Source of the DNA: JBATTK01 sp049670505 | GTDB taxonomy: Bacteria; Bacteroidota; Bacteroidia; Flavobacteriales; Flavobacteriaceae | Assembly: GCA_049670505.1 (NCBI GenBank) | Contig: JBATTK010000078.1 | Span: 1 to 54,589 of the forward strand | Reading direction: 5' to 3' | Length of the DNA: 54,589 bases | Part shown: positions 51,612-54,589 of the stretch, piece after piece | Position numbering within the stretch: position 1 is the first letter of the stretch | Layout: every line of letters begins with the position of its first letter | Made by a program: the position numbers and the translations under genes | Notes under the pieces: generated by a model | What the model was told of the DNA's origin: nothing | What the model saw: the letters and a program-made list of their open reading frames with translations, nothing else | Database searches by the model: none

Positions 51612-52496
51612 CTATTTTAAATAATTAGGTGCCTTAGGCAATCTATTAAAATCTTCTTTTGAATGTTGTAAATACACTTTTGCGTTCTTTTCCTCGACGA
51701 AGGCTTCAAAAGCGTCCATACTTGCCCTGGTCTGTCCTATATCATGATTGAAAATCGGTATCCGTTTAGATGTCCTATTTTCATTGAAATGATACAAATC
51801 TCCTGCTAAGAGCAAAGGTCCATGATCTTCCAGATCTAAGTATAACACTTGATGGCCCGGGGTATGGCCCGGCATGTATTTAAGGACGACCGTACCATCG
51901 CCAAAAACGTCGAAATCACCGTTCAGTTTTTTAATATTGGTCAATTCCTTTATGGCATTATACACATCCGGGTTGTTTTCTTTGACTTCCTTACTAGTCA
52001 CAAAATCGTATTCGGTTTCCTGTACCAACCAAGTGGCTTCTTTAAAGTTGTTCGCCGTACCACTATGGTCAAAATGGGTGTGTGATAGCGAAATGTACTT
52101 AAAATCCGAGGGCGATAATCCTATTTTTTTTAGTTGGTCGGCGACCGAATCTTTCCGAGATACTGTAAATGCACCATCGGGAGTGGTAAAAGGTTCTGGT
52201 AAGCCTACCAAAGTTTCGGGAAGACCGGCGTCCCAAATCAGATTGCCCTTGGGGTGTTCAACTACATAAAAAGCATCCGCAAATTCCTTGCTCTGCCCTT
52301 TATATGTTTCATCTTGGGCAAAAATTTCAAGCGTATTGACTACTACGGTACCGCCGTCAAAAGCGTATAATTTCACCTCTGGCCTTGGAACTTCAATGGT
52401 TTCCGCCACGGCACCTTTACTTTTACTTTGCTTTTCCCCCTGCTTACAGGCAAAAAAACCCAATAATACGACCAAAAAAAGTATTCCTCTTTTCAT
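51612..52496 (-). CDS. MBL-fold metallo-hydrolase lipoprotein (AHL-lactonase-like) inside the suf operon
   Basis: This 294-residue protein has a lipoprotein signal (LLGFFAC, Cys17). The metallo-beta-lactamase fold follows, with the Zn motif H-x-H-x-D-H at 139-144 (SLSHTHFDHSG), MPGHTPGHQVLYLD, LLLAGDLYHFNE and a terminal VYLQHSKEDFNRLP. It resembles the N-acyl-homoserine-lactonase-like branch, which also includes many hydrolases with other substrates. As a lipoprotein it acts outside the cytoplasm, while its neighbours sufB (13 nt before) and sufC (6 nt after) are cytosolic. A quorum-quenching role is not shown. Confidence 0.88.
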   Translation of the reverse strand: MKRGILFLVVLLGFFACKQGEKQSKSKGAVAETIEVPRPEVKLYAFDGGTVVVNTLEIFAQDETYKGQSKEFADAFYVVEHPKGNLIWDAGLPETLVGLPEPFTTPDGAFTVSRKDSVADQLKKIGLSPSDFKYISLSHTHFDHSGTANNFKEATWLVQETEYDFVTSKEVKENNPDVYNAIKELTNIKKLNGDFDVFGDGTVVLKYMPGHTPGHQVLYLDLEDHGPLLLAGDLYHFNENRTSKRIPIFNHDIGQTRASMDAFEAFVEEKNAKVYLQHSKEDFNRLPKAPNYLK

Positions 52497-52509
52497 TTGT
52501 ATTCCTTAA

Positions 52510-53955
52510 TTATCCTACGGAACCTTCTAAACTGATTTCCAATAATTTTTGGGCCTCCACGGCAAATTCCATAGGCAGTTTGTTCAATACCTCTTTACTA
52601 AAACCATTAACAATCAGTGCAATGGCTTTTTCTGTATCGATACCGCGTTGATTACAATAAAATATCTGGTCTTCACCAATTTTACTGGTGGTGGCCTCAT
52701 GTTCTATTTGCGCCGTTTTGTTCTTTACCTCAATATAGGGAAAGGTATGTGCACCACATTCGTTCCCCATTAGCAGGGAATCGCATTGGGAAAAGTTTCT
52801 TGCATTCTTGGCCCTACCGCTTATCTGAACCAAACCACGGTAGCTGTTCTGGGACTTGCCCGCTGAAATCCCTTTGGAAATAATCGTGCTCTTTGTATTT
52901 TTTCCCAAATGGATCATTTTGGTACCCGTATCGGCCTGCTGATAATTATTGGTGACCGCAATGGAATAAAATTCCCCAATGGAGTTATCCCCTTTTAAAA
53001 CACAGGAAGGGTACTTCCAAGTAATCGCGGAACCTGTTTCTACCTGTGTCCATGATATTTTGGCGTTTTTCTCGCACATTCCTCTTTTGGTCACAAAGTT
53101 ATAAACACCACCTTTGCCTTCTTTGTCGCCAGGAAACCAATTTTGTACCGTTGAGTATTTTATTTCCGCATCATCCAATGCAATCAACTCGACCACAGCG
53201 GCGTGTAACTGATTTTCATCTCGTGAAGGAGCGGTACATCCTTCTAAATAACTTACGTAGCTACCTTCATCGGCAATGACCAAGGTTCTTTCGAACTGAC
53301 CCGTACCGGCCTGATTGATCCTAAAATAGGTAGATAGTTCCATAGGGCAGCGTACGCCTTTAGGAATATAACAGAAAGACCCGTCGGAAAAGACGGCAGA
53401 ATTCAAGGCGGCATAAAAATTATCTTTTTGCGGCACTACAGAGCCCATATGCTTACGAACCAATTCCGGATGTTCCTTGATGGCTTCCGAGATGGAACAG
53501 AAAATAATTCCTTTTTCGGCCAAGGTCTTTTTAAAGGTCGTCGCCACGGAAACGGAATCCATTACGATATCTACCGCTACACCGGCCAATTTTTTTTGCT
53601 CGTCTAGCGAAATCCCCAATTTTTTGAAGGTATCCAACAATTCGGGATCCACCTCGTCCAAACTATCGTACTTAGGTTTACTATTGGGTGCCGAATAATA
53701 GGAAATACCCTGAAAATCCGGTTTTTTATAGGTGACATTTGCCCATTCTGGCTCATCCATTTCCTTCCAGACACGAAAAGCTTCAAGTCTCCAATCCGTC
53801 ATCCATTGTGGCTCCTCCTTCTTTTTGGAAATAGCGATGACTATTTCTTCGTTGAGTCCGTTAGGAAATGTGTCCGACTCTATATCCGTATAGAAACCAT
53901 ATTCGTACTCCTTGGTTTCTAGCTCTTTCTTTAATTCTTCTTCTGTATATGCCAT
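52510..53955 (-). CDS. sufB: Fe-S cluster assembly protein SufB
   Basis: This 481-residue scaffold protein carries the SufB signatures YIPKGVRCPMELSTYFRINQ, SYVSYLEGCTAPSRDENQLHAAVVELIA, WTQVETGSAITWKYPSCVLKGDNS and the terminal QIEHEATTSKIGEDQIFYCNQRGI with a conserved Glu/Cys set. Together with SufC and SufD it assembles clusters before transfer to SufA. Length is normal. It begins 65 nt after the sufA stop. Confidence 0.96.
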   Translation of the reverse strand: MAYTEEELKKELETKEYEYGFYTDIESDTFPNGLNEEIVIAISKKKEEPQWMTDWRLEAFRVWKEMDEPEWANVTYKKPDFQGISYYSAPNSKPKYDSLDEVDPELLDTFKKLGISLDEQKKLAGVAVDIVMDSVSVATTFKKTLAEKGIIFCSISEAIKEHPELVRKHMGSVVPQKDNFYAALNSAVFSDGSFCYIPKGVRCPMELSTYFRINQAGTGQFERTLVIADEGSYVSYLEGCTAPSRDENQLHAAVVELIALDDAEIKYSTVQNWFPGDKEGKGGVYNFVTKRGMCEKNAKISWTQVETGSAITWKYPSCVLKGDNSIGEFYSIAVTNNYQQADTGTKMIHLGKNTKSTIISKGISAGKSQNSYRGLVQISGRAKNARNFSQCDSLLMGNECGAHTFPYIEVKNKTAQIEHEATTSKIGEDQIFYCNQRGIDTEKAIALIVNGFSKEVLNKLPMEFAVEAQKLLEISLEGSVG

Positions 53956-54020
53956 TTTCTTTTATTGATTTAAAGATTAAAGGACGTAAAGACGTAATTA
54001 TTTATTTTTGCATTTTTCTA

Positions 54021-54350
54021 TCAAAGAGAAAAACTCTCCCCGCACCCGCAGGTTCTTTGCGCATTGGGATTGTTGAAAACAAAACCTTTTCCATTGAGGC
54101 CCCCGGAATATTCCAAGACCGTTCCTACCAAATATAAAAAGCTCTTCTTATCAACGATGATGCGGACCGAATTATCCTCAAATACCTTATCCGCCTCGCT
54201 CGTTTTATCATCAAAGCCCAATTCATAGGACAATCCACTACAACCTCCACTTTTTACACCCACCCGAACAAAATCTTTTTCGGCGTTATAACCCTCCTCG
54301 GTCATCAGGTTGATTACTTTCTGCTTTGCAGTTTCCGATACTTTGATCAT
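54021..54350 (-). CDS. sufA: A-type Fe-S carrier (SufA/ErpA/IscA family)
   Basis: This 109-residue A-type carrier has the three cluster-binding cysteines: Cys37 in VKSGGCSGLSYEL, and Cys101/Cys103 in RTCGCGESFSL. It is the first gene of the suf operon on the minus strand, so SufA is the positional name. The ATG at 54350 lies just downstream of a candidate promoter. Confidence 0.93.
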   Translation of the reverse strand: MIKVSETAKQKVINLMTEEGYNAEKDFVRVGVKSGGCSGLSYELGFDDKTSEADKVFEDNSVRIIVDKKSFLYLVGTVLEYSGGLNGKGFVFNNPNAQRTCGCGESFSL

Positions 54351-54366
54351 ATCTTAATTGGATTTA

Positions 54367-54388
54367 TTCTAAATAGTTTACAAATATA
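54367..54388 (-). promoter_or_regulatory. Candidate sufA promoter with a hem-like half-site
   Basis: On the minus strand TATATTTG (54381-54388) matches the Bacteroidota -7 consensus exactly. It is followed by ACTATTTAGAA near the predicted transcription start. The 9-mer TTCTAAATA on the plus strand (54367-54375) is one arm of the inverted repeat at 20290-20310 beside the heme regulator. No clear -33 box was found. Confidence 0.45.
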
Positions 54389-54482
54389 AGGTATAAGTAG
54401 TGTTTTACCTCATTTCCTAACATTATTATAACGTATAGAATGATAAGGGTTATCTATTGTTGTAGAACTCGTTTAAACTTTT

Positions 54483-54589
54483 TCAATTGGCTAAAAAATT
54501 ACCCTTTTTCACCCATTTTTTGTATTCTTTTCCTTCCGTAGCTCTGCTATGCAACTCAAAAAAACCTTCAACTGGGCAAAAAATTGCTA
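54483..54589 (-). CDS. 3' end of an unidentified minus-strand gene, cut by the window edge
   Basis: The minus-strand frame is open from the right edge to TGA at 54483-54485. Its last 34 codons end in the following residues: FELHSRATEGKEYKKWVKKG, then NFLAN. The composition is protein-like and the frame is free of stops for its whole visible length. The family is not recognised from this fragment. The gene would run in the same direction as sufA and end about 130 nt before the sufA start. Confidence 0.5.
   Translation of the reverse strand, partial: AIFCPVEGFFELHSRATEGKEYKKWVKKGNFLAN

Noticed and set aside
51049..51624. A 191-codon plus-strand open frame
   Set aside because: It is antisense to sufC, which has complete Walker A, signature and Walker B motifs.

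Overview
The window looks like chromosome of a Bacteroidota bacterium, most likely a marine Flavobacteriaceae. The evidence is a subtilase with a type IX secretion C-terminal sorting domain, a hybrid two-component sensor with an AraC output domain, many lipoboxes, DUF3078/DUF2480/DUF2807/DUF4153 proteins, the flavobacterial-type suf operon, and promoters of the Bacteroidota -33/-7 type (TTxG-N19-TAnnTTTR). I do not assign a genus. No tRNA, rRNA, CRISPR array, prophage or intact insertion sequence was seen.

Layout. 1-4.2 kb: the 3' end of a DUF2807 gene, two paralogous DUF4386 membrane proteins, a DUF2306 membrane protein and an acyl-CoA dehydrogenase-like protein, with related leader sequences in front of several of them. 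4.2-11.2 kb: a lactonase-type beta-propeller lipoprotein divergent from a membrane-anchored AraC regulator, a PQQ-type sugar dehydrogenase lipoprotein, an NTF2-like protein, a MATE exporter and ferrochelatase (hemH). 11.6-19.3 kb: a very large TraB/GumN protein, a DUF1460 amidase, and a minus-strand group of two ThuA-domain lipoproteins and an MGH1-like glycosidase. 19.4-29.7 kb: an AraC regulator divergent from the heme cluster hemA, a fused hemC-hemD, hemE, a GNAT gene, hemF, phzF-like, hemB, a DinB-like gene and a serine hydrolase interrupted by one in-frame TGA. 29.7-39.7 kb: a CNNM/CBS membrane protein, ogt, a carbohydrate-binding-like lipoprotein, a DUF4153 protein, a PolB-like exonuclease, the subtilase, an endonuclease/exonuclease/phosphatase protein and hflX. 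39.7-45.8 kb: three related promoter-RNA-terminator units, two of them flanking a module of two lipoproteins and a hybrid sensor/AraC protein. 45.8-54.35 kb: DUF3078, DUF2480 and the suf operon (sufT, E, S, D, C, an MBL-fold lipoprotein, sufB, sufA), all on the minus strand. The right edge cuts another minus-strand gene.

How it works together. HemA, HemB, HemC-HemD, HemE, HemF and HemH cover most of the C5 heme pathway. HemL and the protoporphyrinogen oxidase step are not in the window. The suf operon supplies Fe-S clusters. A 9-base half-site (TTCTAAATA) occurs as a perfect inverted repeat beside the heme regulator and once at the sufA promoter, hinting at shared iron or redox control.

Most novel signal. 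I see an apparently unannotated family of about 160-nt intergenic RNAs with three copies here. They share a promoter with exact spacing, a transcribed 5' segment, a 3' box (AAACCTACTT) and a strong terminator. Copies 2 and 3 also share a hairpin in which pairing is kept although its loop differs by 2 nt, which argues for a structured RNA and against a coding role.
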